Assembly (NCBI GenBank): GCA_028283825.1
Contig: JAPWJW010000001.1
Coordinates: 372,001 to 436,000, forward strand
From: Azospirillaceae bacterium
Lineage (GTDB): Bacteria > Pseudomonadota > Alphaproteobacteria > Azospirillales > Azospirillaceae
DNA length: 64,000 nucleotides
Reading direction: 5' to 3'
Below the pieces are notes generated by a model. The model was not told the DNA's origin. It made no database searches and saw only the letters and a list, made by a program, of their open reading frames with translations. Made by a program: the position numbers and the translations under genes. Below, one piece after another: positions 57,084 to 64,000 of the stretch; position 1 is the first letter of the stretch; every line of letters starts with the position of its first letter.

Positions 57084-57370
57084 GGGATGACCCTTTCGAT
57101 GGCGCATGTCGGAACAAGCCCATCCTGACGCGTCACCCACCGCACCGTCGTTGAGATGGATCAATCGTCGGGTAATTTGTTTGGCGAGCAACCAATGTCA
57201 TTTGCATTCTGCATCGCCATTTTCAAACGACCTATCCCTAGGGTTCGATGCGGGGCGCAACGGTCGGCCTATGAAATTCGGCCTATGCCAATGGAATAGG
57301 TTAAGGATCGTAAACGAATTCCAGATCAATGCATTGAAAAATATGAATTAATCCGCCCAACCGCCATCCT
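57084..57370. other. AT-rich upstream region of the first secreted-protein gene
   Basis: No gene. It is noticeably AT-rich (57190-57350) compared with the core DNA, as expected for an enhancer-binding/IHF region upstream of a sigma-54 promoter. It also must hold the promoter of the minus-strand RMF-like gene. Confidence 0.4.
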
Positions 57371-57386
57371 TGGCATGCCGCCTGCT
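57371..57386 (+). promoter_or_regulatory. Sigma-54-type promoter upstream of secreted protein 1
   Basis: TGGCATG-CCGC-CTGCT (57371-57386) matches the -24/-12 consensus TGGCAC(G)-N4-TTGC(A/T) with GG and GC in register. It lies 59 nt before the start codon. The paralogous gene has the same arrangement. Confidence 0.65.
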
Positions 57387-57444
57387 TCTATCGGGACACA
57401 ACCAAACGGGCATAAGCCCACCCGAACCGATAGGACCTGCCATC

Positions 57445-57903
57445 ATGATCCGCCGCATCGCTGCCGCCGCCATTGCCGCCACCCTGTTCACCGCCGCCCC
57501 CGCCCTGGCCGACAGCTCCGGCACCGTGAAGCTGAGCGGCGTGGTGTCGTTGAGCTGCGTCGTCACCGTCACCGACAACAACGCCAGCCTGAACATCCTG
57601 GCCGGGTCCAGCAATGTGCAGGTCGGCAGCGTGGTCGAGACCTGCAACGACGGCGCCGGCTATACCATCACCGTCGCCTCCGCCAACGGCGGCGCACTGA
57701 AGTCGTCGGCCACCGGCGCGCAGGCCGTCGCCTACACCACCAATTACGACGGCACCAACGGTTCGGGCAGCAGCTTCACCGTCACCCGCTCCGGCGCACA
57801 GTTCGGCAAGACCGCCGCCCTGTATGTGACCGTCCCGGCCAACGCCCAGGCCATCGCCGGCACTTACAACGATACGCTGACCGTCACCATCGCCGGCAAG
57901 TAA
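57445..57903 (+). CDS. Secreted SCPU/fimbrial-subunit-like protein 1
   Basis: 152 residues. Signal peptide MIRRIAAAAIAATLFTAAPALA, then a beta-rich domain GTVKLSGVVSLSCVVTVTDN, SLNILAGSSNVQVGSVVETC, NDGAGYTITVASANGGALKS, ending NDTLTVTIAGK. Two Cys (SC and TC) probably form the single disulfide seen in SCPU/pilin-like domains. 80% or more identical to the next gene. No chaperone/usher genes adjacent, so whether it forms fibres is unknown. Confidence 0.75.
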   Translation: MIRRIAAAAIAATLFTAAPALADSSGTVKLSGVVSLSCVVTVTDNNASLNILAGSSNVQVGSVVETCNDGAGYTITVASANGGALKSSATGAQAVAYTTNYDGTNGSGSSFTVTRSGAQFGKTAALYVTVPANAQAIAGTYNDTLTVTIAGK

Positions 57904-58082
57904 GGCACCGAACCTTTTGATTTTCCATGAGAAATCTTGCGAACTGCACGGACGAACCGTTGCGTTGACAGTTGCATATGGCAAATCGCCAGCTCAGCGC
58001 ACGGCCCTCCGACCTAGCCATTCGGATTATATTCGAACGATATCATAAGCTTGACCAAATCCGGCTGCCGACTACCACTTTT

Positions 58083-58098
58083 TGGCATGTCGCTTGCT
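58083..58098 (+). promoter_or_regulatory. Sigma-54-type promoter upstream of secreted protein 2
   Basis: TGGCATG-TCGC-TTGCT (58083-58098) is an excellent -24/-12 match, 55 nt before the start codon. Spacing and surrounding bases (CAAACGGG, GAACCGAT) are shared with the first promoter, showing the duplication included the control region. Confidence 0.72.
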
Positions 58099-58153
58099 TA
58101 TATTCTCGGCATCCAAACGGGGCAAAAAACCCCCTGAACCGATTGAGACCCAC

Positions 58154-58612
58154 ATGATCCGCCGTATCGCCGCCGCTGCCGTCGCCGCCGCCACGCTGTT
58201 CGCCGTCCCGGCCTTCGCCGCCACGTCGGGTACCGTGAAGCTGAACGGCACCGTGGCCCTGACCTGCACCGTGGCCGTCACCGACAACAATGCCACGCTG
58301 AACATCCTGGCCGGGTCCAGCAACGTGCAGGTCGGCAGCGTGGTTGAGAACTGCAACGACGGTGCGGGCTACACCATCACCGTCGCCTCCGCCAACAACG
58401 GCGCGCTGAAGTCCTCAGCCAACGGCGCCCAGGCGGTCACCTACACCACCAACTATGACGGCACCAACGGTTCGGGCAGCAGCTTCACGGTCAGCCGCTC
58501 GGGCGCGCAGTTCGCCAAGACCGCCGCCATGTACGTGACAGTCCCGGCCAATGCGCAGGCCATCGCCGGCAGCTACGCCGACACCCTGACCATCACGATT
58601 GCGGGCAAGTAA
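58154..58612 (+). CDS. Secreted SCPU/fimbrial-subunit-like protein 2 (tandem paralogue)
   Basis: 152 residues: signal MIRRIAAAAVAAATLFAVPA then GTVKLNGTVALTCTVAVTDN, TLNILAGSSNVQVGSVVENC, ending ADTLTITIAGK. Same length, Cys positions and end as its neighbour; differences are scattered and conservative. Each copy has its own sigma-54-type promoter, so they form two separate units rather than an operon. Role inferred as a surface or secreted structural protein. Confidence 0.75.
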   Translation: MIRRIAAAAVAAATLFAVPAFAATSGTVKLNGTVALTCTVAVTDNNATLNILAGSSNVQVGSVVENCNDGAGYTITVASANNGALKSSANGAQAVTYTTNYDGTNGSGSSFTVSRSGAQFAKTAAMYVTVPANAQAIAGSYADTLTITIAGK

Positions 58613-58658
58613 GGCGCGACACCCAAAGGTTCGCCCGCCACACAACGTCCAAACGAAC

Positions 58659-58686
58659 GGCCCCGCCTTCACCCGAAGGCGGGGCC
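58659..58686 (+). terminator. Hairpin terminator after secreted protein 2
   Basis: GGCCCCGCCTTC (58659-58670) pairs perfectly with GAAGGCGGGGCC (58675-58686), loop ACCC. Followed by GTTGTCGTT rather than a pure T-run. Confidence 0.65.
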
Positions 58687-58732
58687 GTTGTCGTTCGCGG
58701 GCGCAGCATAAGGATGACCCGGCGCGCGCAAT

Positions 58733-58763
58733 AAAAAACCCCGGCAGCCGTAAGGCGCCGGGG
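58733..58763 (-). terminator. Minus-strand Rho-independent terminator
   Basis: CCCCGGC (58739-58745) pairs with GCCGGGG (58757-58763). On the minus strand the hairpin is followed by six T (complement of AAAAAA 58733-58738); the plus side has no T-run. It therefore serves a leftward transcript, yet no established minus-strand gene ends here. Confidence 0.7.
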
Positions 58764-58807
58764 CTAAGTTTCAGAAGGGAGGAAAACGCAACCAAGTTGC
58801 ATCCCTG

Positions 58808-58978
58808 TTATCGCCCAGAAATATGAAGAATTCCTTTACCGCACCGCACACCAATCTCTTGGTTGTGGCGGGCGGAAACCACGTCCAAGTCCTGTCCAAC
58901 CGGCAAACGATCCTGTAATATCAACGCCATCAGCCCTGCCACGGCAATGATACGCAGGCTTCGCCGCCATACGGCCAC
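58808..58978 (-). CDS. Candidate small membrane peptide upstream of cstA
   Basis: 56 codons from a GTG at 58978: VAVWRRSLRIIAVAGLMALI, then LQDRLPVGQDLDVV, ending GKGILHISGR. One membrane-like helix after basic residues. It ends 45 nt before the minus-strand terminator, which is the main support. No clear ribosome site precedes the GTG, and the longer frame (to 59212) runs antisense through cstA. Tentative. The rest of 58613-59081 holds only terminators and the cstA leader. Confidence 0.3.
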   Translation of the reverse strand: MAVWRRSLRIIAVAGLMALILQDRLPVGQDLDVVSARHNQEIGVRCGKGILHISGR

Positions 58979-59081
58979 AGCGATGGAGATGGTCCGAAGC
59001 CTTGGAGAAATCGTGGTACCCCCTATGGCTAGGGCTGGGGTGCGGGTCCTATACGGCCAAGAGTATTCGGGAGGAAACGGA

Positions 59082-61151
59082 ATGAACGGAACCGCCGGAC
59101 GGTTGGTCTGGCTGATCGTGGCGCTGCTGGGCGCCGGATCGCTGGGCGTCGTCGCGCTGTCGCGCGGCGAGACCGTCAACGCGTTGTGGGTGGTGGTGGC
59201 AGCCTTGTGCACCTACACCATCGCCTATCGCTTCTACAGCCTGTACATCGCCAACGTCGCGCTGAAGCTGGACGGCGGGCGCCCCACCCCGGCCATGCGC
59301 CACAATGACGGCCTGGACTATGTGCCCACCGACAAGTGGGTGCTGTTCGGCCACCACTTCGCCGCCATCGCCGGCGCAGGCCCGCTGGTGGGGCCCGTGC
59401 TGGCCGCCCAGATGGGCTATCTGCCCGGCACGCTGTGGATCCTGGTGGGTGTGGTCTTCGCCGGCGCCGTGCAGGACTTCGTCGTCCTGTTCGCCTCCAC
59501 CCGCCGCGACGGCCGCTCGCTGGGCGACATGATCAAGTCGGAAATGGGTTTGGTGCCCGGCGTCATCGCCCTGTTCGGCGTGCTGCTGATCATGATCATC
59601 CTGCTGGCCGTGCTGGCCCTGATCGTGGTCAAGGCCCTGGCCGGCAGCCCCTGGGGCACCTTCACCGTCTTCGCCACCATGCCCATCGCCGTGCTGATGG
59701 GCCTATACGGCCGCTTCATCCGCCCGCACCGCGTGGGCGAGATGTCGATCATCGGCCTGGTCCTACTGCTGCTGGCGATTTATTCCGGCCAGTGGGTGGC
59801 GGCGGATCCCGGCTGGGCGGCGGCCTTCACCTTCAAGGGTGAGACGCTGGCCCTGCTGCTGATCGGCTACGGCTTCATCGCCTCGGTCCTGCCTGTGTGG
59901 CTGCTGCTGGCACCGCGCGACTACCTGTCCACCTTCCTGAAGATCGGCACCATCATCGCCCTGGCGGTGGGCATCCTGGTGGTCATGCCCAGCCTGCACA
60001 TGCCGGCGGTCAGCCGCTTCGTCGACGGCACCGGCCCGGTCTTCTCCGGCCAGTTGTTCCCCTTCCTGTTCATCACCATCGCCTGCGGTTCCGTCTCGGG
60101 CTTCCATTCGCTGATCGCATCGGGCACCACGCCCAAGATGCTGGAGACGGAGAACCAGGCCCGCCTGATCGGCTATGGCGCCATGCTGGCCGAAAGCTTC
60201 GTCGCCATCATGGCGCTGATCTCGGCCTGCGTGCTGCACCCGGGCGTCTACTTCGCCATGAACACGCCGGCCGGCGTCATCGGCACCACGGTGGACCAGG
60301 CGGCCCAGGTGGTGGGCGCCTGGGGCTTCGCCATCACCCCGGATGAGTTGGCGCAGGTGGCCAAGAATGTGGGTGAAACCACCATTCTCAGCCGGGCCGG
60401 CGGGGCCCCCACCCTGGCGGTGGGCATGTCCACCATCCTGTCCAGCCTGGTGGGCGGCCAGTCCATGACCGCCTTCTGGTACCACTTCGCCATCCTGTTC
60501 GAGGCGCTGTTCATCCTGACCACGGTGGATGCCGGCACCCGCGTCGCCCGTTTCATGATCCAGGACCTGCTGGGCACCGCCGTGCCGGCGCTGCGCGTCA
60601 CCCAAAGCTGGGGCGCCAACCTGCTGGCCACCGCGCTGGCCGTCGCCGGCTGGGGCTATTTCCTGTACCAGGGCGTGGTCGACCCGCTGGGCGGCATCAA
60701 CACGCTGTGGCCGCTGTTCGGCATCTCCAACCAGATGCTGGCGGCCATCGCCCTGATGCTGGGCACCGTCATCCTGTTCAAGATGAAGCGCCAGCGCTAC
60801 GCCTGGGTCACCATCGTGCCCACGGTGTGGCTGTCCATCTGCACCCTGACCGCCGGCTGGCAGAAGCTGTTCGACGCCAACCCGGCGGTGGGCTTCCTGG
60901 CCCATGCCGCCAAGTTCCAGGCGGCGGTGGCCGAGGGCAAGGTGCTGGCCCCGGCCAAGACGGCGGAGGCGATGGCCCGGGTCGTCACCAACGATTACGT
61001 GGACGCTACCCTGTGCGGCCTGTTCATGGCCGTGGTCATCTCCATGCTGGTGTTCGGCCTGCTGGCCATCCGCAAGGCCCTGGCCAATCCACGGGTGTCG
61101 GTGCATGAGGTGGGGCCCGCCGGTGCCGCCCTCGCCGCCGGGGACGACTGA
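59082..61151 (+). CDS. cstA: CstA-family pyruvate/peptide transporter (carbon starvation protein)
   Basis: 689 residues from the ATG after GGGAGGAAACGGA; the longer open frame upstream is non-coding. About 16-18 membrane helices. CstA motifs: [115 protein letters not shown]. Homologues import pyruvate or peptides during carbon limitation. It is followed 4 nt later by the small DUF466 partner, as in E. coli cstA-ybdD and btsT-yjiX. Confidence 0.95.
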   Translation: MNGTAGRLVWLIVALLGAGSLGVVALSRGETVNALWVVVAALCTYTIAYRFYSLYIANVALKLDGGRPTPAMRHNDGLDYVPTDKWVLFGHHFAAIAGAGPLVGPVLAAQMGYLPGTLWILVGVVFAGAVQDFVVLFASTRRDGRSLGDMIKSEMGLVPGVIALFGVLLIMIILLAVLALIVVKALAGSPWGTFTVFATMPIAVLMGLYGRFIRPHRVGEMSIIGLVLLLLAIYSGQWVAADPGWAAAFTFKGETLALLLIGYGFIASVLPVWLLLAPRDYLSTFLKIGTIIALAVGILVVMPSLHMPAVSRFVDGTGPVFSGQLFPFLFITIACGSVSGFHSLIASGTTPKMLETENQARLIGYGAMLAESFVAIMALISACVLHPGVYFAMNTPAGVIGTTVDQAAQVVGAWGFAITPDELAQVAKNVGETTILSRAGGAPTLAVGMSTILSSLVGGQSMTAFWYHFAILFEALFILTTVDAGTRVARFMIQDLLGTAVPALRVTQSWGANLLATALAVAGWGYFLYQGVVDPLGGINTLWPLFGISNQMLAAIALMLGTVILFKMKRQRYAWVTIVPTVWLSICTLTAGWQKLFDANPAVGFLAHAAKFQAAVAEGKVLAPAKTAEAMARVVTNDYVDATLCGLFMAVVISMLVFGLLAIRKALANPRVSVHEVGPAGAALAAGDD

Positions 61152-61155
61152 TCCC

Positions 61156-61356
61156 ATGGCGGCGACGGCGCAACCGCAAAGCTTCGCCAAGCTGGTGGCC
61201 CGCATGGCCAACCTGATGGTCGGGCTGCCGGATTACGACAGCTATGTCGAACACCGGCGGCTGAACCATCCGGACCTGCCCATCATGACGCGGGAGGAGT
61301 TCTTCCGCGAACGGCAGGAGGCGCGGTACAGCGGCAAGGTCGGCCGCTGTTGCTGA
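61156..61356 (+). CDS. YbdD/YjiX-family (DUF466) small protein
   Basis: 66 residues: [60 protein letters not shown] ending RCC. The PDYDxYVEHxxxxHPxxPxMTxxEFFRxRQxARY core is diagnostic of the family, which accompanies CstA-type transporters and is reported to be needed for their activity. Soluble; two terminal Cys. Start 4 nt after cstA stop. Confidence 0.93.
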   Translation: MAATAQPQSFAKLVARMANLMVGLPDYDSYVEHRRLNHPDLPIMTREEFFRERQEARYSGKVGRCC

Positions 61357-61380
61357 AACCGTTCATTTTGTTTACCGAGA

Positions 61381-61406
61381 GGGGGGCCCCGGCGGCCCCC
61401 CTTTTC
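61381..61406 (+). terminator. Rho-independent terminator of the cstA operon
   Basis: GGGGGGCC / GGCCCCCC hairpin (61381-61402) with short CCGGC loop, then TTTT. Twenty-five nt after the stop. Confidence 0.8.
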
Positions 61407-61438
61407 TTTGGCCTGAACCCTGACGGAACCCCCATCCC

Positions 61439-62215
61439 ATGCGCATCATCTCCGCCAACCTGAACGGCATCCGTTCGGCCAACACCAAGGGCTTCTTCGA
61501 TTGGATGGCGGCCCAGGACGCCGATGTCGTCTGCGTCCAGGAACTGAAGGCGCAAAGCCCGGACATGACGCCGCTGATGCTGGCGCCCCCCGGCTACCAG
61601 GGATTTTTCCAGTACGCGGGGAAGAAGGGCTACAGCGGCGTCGGCATCTACACCCGCCGGGCGCCCGACCAGGTGATCGTGGGCCTGGGACATGAGGACA
61701 TCGATGCCGAGGGCCGTTATGTCGAGGCCATCTTCGGTGAGTTGTCGGTGGTGTCGGTCTACCTGCCGTCGGGGTCCAGCGGCGAACACCGCCAGGCCGC
61801 CAAGTTCGCCTTCATGGAACGCTTCCTGCCGCACATGGCCGCCTTGGCCCAAGCGGGGCGCCAGGTCGTCATCTGCGGGGACTGGAACATCGCCCACAAG
61901 GAAATCGACCTGAAAAACTGGAAGGGCAACCTGAAGAACTCCGGCTTCCTGCCGGAGGAGCGCGCCTGGCTGACCCGCCTGTTCGACGAACAGGGTTGGG
62001 TCGACGTCTATCGCCGCCTGTACCCGGAAGCGGGGGAGGAAGGCTACACGTGGTGGTCCAACCGGGGCCAGGCCTGGGCCAAGAACGTGGGCTGGCGCAT
62101 CGACTACCAGATCGCCACGCCGGGCGTCGCCGCCACGGCCAAAAGTGCCGCCATCTTCAAGGACCAGCGCTTCAGCGACCACGCACCGCTGACGGTCGAC
62201 TACGCGGCCCCCTGA
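61439..62215 (+). CDS. xth: Exodeoxyribonuclease III (AP endonuclease)
   Basis: 258 residues. Repairs abasic sites and 3' blocks in DNA. EEP fold motifs: RIISANLNGIRSANTKGFFD, VVCVQELKAQSPDM with the metal Glu, KKGYSGVGIYTRR, VICGDWNIAHKEIDLKNWKG, WWSNRGQAWAKNVGWRIDYQ, FSDHAPLTVDY with catalytic Asp-His. Alone between cstA operon and MerR gene; a GC hairpin CGGCGGCATG/CATGCCGCCG (62219-62246) follows. Confidence 0.95.
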   Translation: MRIISANLNGIRSANTKGFFDWMAAQDADVVCVQELKAQSPDMTPLMLAPPGYQGFFQYAGKKGYSGVGIYTRRAPDQVIVGLGHEDIDAEGRYVEAIFGELSVVSVYLPSGSSGEHRQAAKFAFMERFLPHMAALAQAGRQVVICGDWNIAHKEIDLKNWKGNLKNSGFLPEERAWLTRLFDEQGWVDVYRRLYPEAGEEGYTWWSNRGQAWAKNVGWRIDYQIATPGVAATAKSAAIFKDQRFSDHAPLTVDYAAP

Positions 62216-62248
62216 TGTCGGCGGCATGAGCCTTGCCATGCCGCCGTA

Positions 62249-62352
62249 GGCTGCGACCGCAGCCGCCGGACCTTTCCGGGGAGCCGAAGGCGGACTGGAA
62301 AGGGAGGACAAGCCTTAGGGCGCGGATGCGCCCGCCCGGCGTTTGAGGGGAA
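62249..62352 (+). promoter_or_regulatory. Structured repeat element, copy C, upstream of the MerR gene
   Basis: Hairpin 1 GGCTGC-GACC-GCAGCC (62249-62264); hairpin 2 CCGGA-CCTT-TCCGG (62266-62279); GGCGGACTGGAAAGGGAGGA linker; hairpin 3 GGGCGC-GGAT-GCGCCC (62318-62333); then GGCGTTTGAGGGGA and an ATG opening an 11-codon frame (MKITLEPDLGS, 62353-62388). The main MerR start is at 62449. Arms covary relative to copies A and B. Confidence 0.68.
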
Positions 62353-62448
62353 TGAAAATAACCCTTGAGCCGGACCTTGGGTCATAGCCGCACCGTCCCT
62401 TTATCGACGAATGATTGGGGAATGACGGTGCGTTGGGAGAAAAAGGCC

Positions 62449-63216
62449 ATGGCCCACAAGCCCGTAGCGGCATCCCCCGTCCTGACGGCGGCCGACGCCG
62501 CCGCGCAGGTAGGGCTGACGGTACGGGCGCTGCGGGTGTACGAGGCGCGCGGCCTGCTGGATCCGCCCCGCACCGAAAAGGGCTGGCGGCTGTACGGCCC
62601 CCGGGAGTTCCAGCGCCTGGGCATCATCCAGGCGCTTAAATCCCTCGGGTTGTCACTGGCCGAGATCTCCCGTGTCCTGGCTGGCGACACCCCGTCGCTG
62701 CGGCGCGTGCTGGAGGTGCAAGCCACCCTCTGGCGCGGGCGGCTGGCGGCGGCGCAAGCCGGGCTGGACCTGGTGCAACAGGCCCTGGCCCGCACCGACA
62801 CCACCCCGATCTCCGTCGATGATCTGTGCATATTGATCCGGAGATTGGACATGACCACCCTGCCTGAAACCCTGCGCACCGTCCTGGCTGAGGACTATAC
62901 GGCCGAACAGCGCGCCGACCTTTTGACGCCCACCGGCACACCGGAGGCGGCGGCCGAGGGCGCGCGCGCCTGGGCAACCTTGATCGCCGACATCCAGGCC
63001 CTGCGGACGGCCGGCGTGCCCGCCACCGACGCCCGCGCCAAGGACGCGGCAAAACGCTGGCAGGGCCTGACCGCCGCCTTCACCCAGGGCGACGCGGCCG
63101 TGGCCGCCCGCACCGGCGGCCTGTGGCAAAAGGCGCTTGCCCGCGACCCGCAAGGCCAGGGCCTGCCCTTCGACAAAGGCCTGTGGGACTACGTGGCGGA
63201 AGCCGCGCGGAGCTGA
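62449..63216 (+). CDS. MerR-family transcriptional regulator
   Basis: 255 residues from MAHKPVAASPVLTAADAAAQ, preceded by GGGAGAAAAAGG; an ATG 27 nt upstream lacks spacing. MerR HTH (about 15-80): VGLTVRALRVYEARGLLDPP, GWRLYGPREFQRLGIIQALK, LGLSLAEISRVLAGD. A helical linker (about 85-125) follows, then an uncharacterised helical domain (DMTTLPETLRTVLAEDYTAE onward) resembling TipAS-like effector regions. No metal-binding Cys pattern. Target genes unknown; the efflux gene next door is a candidate. Confidence 0.85.
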   Translation: MAHKPVAASPVLTAADAAAQVGLTVRALRVYEARGLLDPPRTEKGWRLYGPREFQRLGIIQALKSLGLSLAEISRVLAGDTPSLRRVLEVQATLWRGRLAAAQAGLDLVQQALARTDTTPISVDDLCILIRRLDMTTLPETLRTVLAEDYTAEQRADLLTPTGTPEAAAEGARAWATLIADIQALRTAGVPATDARAKDAAKRWQGLTAAFTQGDAAVAARTGGLWQKALARDPQGQGLPFDKGLWDYVAEAARS

Positions 63217-63220
63217 TGTG

Positions 63221-63252
63221 AAAAGGGCGGCCCTGAGGGACCGCCCTTTTTT
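63221..63252 (+). terminator. Rho-independent terminator of the MerR gene
   Basis: AAAAGGGCGG (63221-63230) pairs with CCGCCCTTTT (63241-63250), followed by TT. Five nt after the stop codon. Confidence 0.85.
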
Positions 63253-63260
63253 CTGCGTGC

Positions 63261-63376
63261 CACCGGCATGAGGCGCCGCCTCGTGCCGGTGGAGGCCGGC
63301 GACTGCCGGCCCGGACCGGTCAGGTCCGTGAGGCAAGGGCCCGGATGGGCCCGCCCGCCGCCTGAGGGAACACGAA
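63261..63376 (+). repeat. Structured repeat element, copy D (orphan), plus an extra long hairpin
   Basis: A 14-bp hairpin CACCGGCATGAGGC / GCCTCGTGCCGGTG (63261-63291) precedes the element. Hairpin 1 GGCCGGC-GACT-GCCGGCC (63294-63311); CGGACC-GGTCA-GGTCCG (63312-63328); GAGGCAA; hairpin 3 GGGCCC-GGAT-GGGCCC (63337-63352); CGCCTGAGGGA. The hairpin 2 of other copies is missing. No plus-strand gene follows; the next gene converges on it. Confidence 0.6.
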
Positions 63377-63382
63377 CAAGCT

Positions 63383-64000
63383 TCAGCGCGCGGCCTGGGC
63401 CTGCGACAGGAAGGAGCTGCCATCATCCTGCCAGCCGCCACCCAGCGCCTTGTACAGGCTGACGCTGGCCTGCACCCGCGACAGCTTCACCTGGGCCAGG
63501 GTGTCCTGGGTGGTCAGCAGCGTGCGCTGCGTGTCCAGCAGGGTCTGCAGGTCGGTCAGGCCGCCCTTGTAGCGATCCTCCGCCAACTCGAACGCCCGCT
63601 GGCTCTGCGCCACGGCGTCGCGCTGCAGGGTGTACTGGTCCTGGTAGCGGTCGATGGAGTAGACGGCACCCTCAACGTCCGACAGGGCGGACAGGGCGGC
63701 CTTGCGGTAGCTCTCCGCCAACTCGCGATGCCGGCCCTGGGCCTGGTGCACCTGGCCCTCCAGCCGGCCGCCGGAGAAGATGCTCTGCGCGATATCGGCG
63801 CCCAGGCTGGCCAGCAGGGTGGGGGCGTTCACCAGATGGGCCAGGGTGGCGGCCTCCACCCCGGTGCTGGCGTTCAGGCTCACCGACGGCAGCATCTGGG
63901 TACGCGCCACCTTGATGTCGGCGCCGGCGGCAGCCAACTGCGCTTCGGCATAACGGATGTCGGGGCGGCGGGCCAGCAGTTCGGCCGGAACGCCGGTGCC
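63383..64000 (-). CDS. TolC/NodT-family outer-membrane efflux protein, N-terminus outside window
   Basis: C-terminal ~205 residues. Open to the window edge, starting within GTGVPAELLARRPDIRYAEA, the typical mid-protein motif of RND-type outer-membrane factors. Then QLAAAGADIKVARTQMLPSV, SIFSGGRLEGQVHQAQGRHR, AFELAEDRYKGGLTDLQTLL, LAQVKLSRVQASVSLYKALG GGW. This is the second OEP repeat of the alpha-barrel. Inner-membrane and adaptor components presumably lie upstream, beyond the window. The nearby MerR regulator may control it. Confidence 0.92.
   Translation of the reverse strand, partial: GTGVPAELLARRPDIRYAEAQLAAAGADIKVARTQMLPSVSLNASTGVEAATLAHLVNAPTLLASLGADIAQSIFSGGRLEGQVHQAQGRHRELAESYRKAALSALSDVEGAVYSIDRYQDQYTLQRDAVAQSQRAFELAEDRYKGGLTDLQTLLDTQRTLLTTQDTLAQVKLSRVQASVSLYKALGGGWQDDGSSFLSQAQAAR

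Noticed and set aside
59763-61211. 482-codon minus-strand open frame opposite cstA
   Set aside because: His/Gln/Gly-rich antisense shadow of a strongly conserved transporter.

Overview
The window is GC-rich DNA with almost no non-coding slack, from an alphaproteobacterium. The red-type (form IC) CbbR-fbp-prkB-tkt-fba-rbcL-rbcS-cbbX-rpe Calvin cluster, the NDUFA12-like complex I accessory gene beside mlaD and a DUF2155 gene, the B12-dependent ribonucleotide reductase NrdJ and the general gene repertoire fit Rhodospirillales/Azospirillaceae (for example a Nitrospirillum- or Azospirillum-like genome). The family placement is inference; no rRNA or other taxonomic marker is present.

Layout. 1-18.7 kb is housekeeping: an M48/TPR periplasmic protease (cut by the window edge), a chemoreceptor with an upstream DUF3369 response regulator, a DsbA-like thiol oxidoreductase, aroQ-accB-accC, a DUF2339 membrane protein coupled to aat, a minus-strand NDUFA12/mlaD/DUF2155 block, a MprF-N-terminal-like membrane protein, and nrdJ. 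18.7-27.6 kb is an accessory patch: a tRNA-Arg-like relic, an IS256-family element with an 8-bp target duplication, two small unknown genes, a second tRNA-like relic, gene stumps, and an IS21-family element whose istB is split by a small serine-recombinase element. 27.9-29.6 kb holds an exported aldo/keto reductase and two small genes. 29.7-39.7 kb is the Calvin cycle cluster with the divergent regulator gene cbbR. 39.7-47.5 kb carries a patatin lipase, an SPFH/NfeD pair, PhoD phosphatase, a TonB receptor and a LysR regulator. 47.7-56.2 kb is a nucleoside uptake and salvage operon (BMP lipoprotein, ATPase, two permeases, 2',3'-cyclic nucleotidase/3'-nucleotidase, nucleoside deoxyribosyltransferase) with a RhuM-like gene inserted between ATPase and permease. 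56.3-64 kb has small proteins (one RMF/CrpP-like), twin secreted proteins each behind a sigma-54-type promoter, cstA with its small partner, xth, a MerR regulator and the end of a TolC-family gene.

How the parts fit. Fbp, Tkt, Fba and Rpe regenerate ribulose-5-phosphate, PrkB makes RuBP, RbcLS fixes CO2 and CbbX re-activates Rubisco; CbbR reads the fbp promoter. In the nucleoside operon the exported nucleotidase makes nucleosides outside the membrane, the ABC system imports them, and the deoxyribosyltransferase handles them inside.

Two observations stand out. First, a structured element occurs four times (before fba, before rbcL, before the MerR gene, and once as an orphan). Its hairpin arms differ between copies with compensating changes while the GAC[C/T] and GGAT loops are kept; I do not recognise it as a known riboswitch. 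Second, six genes are broken by single-base indels, five of them insertions, with otherwise intact reading frames. This points to base-calling errors in the assembly more than to real decay, but each needs checking.
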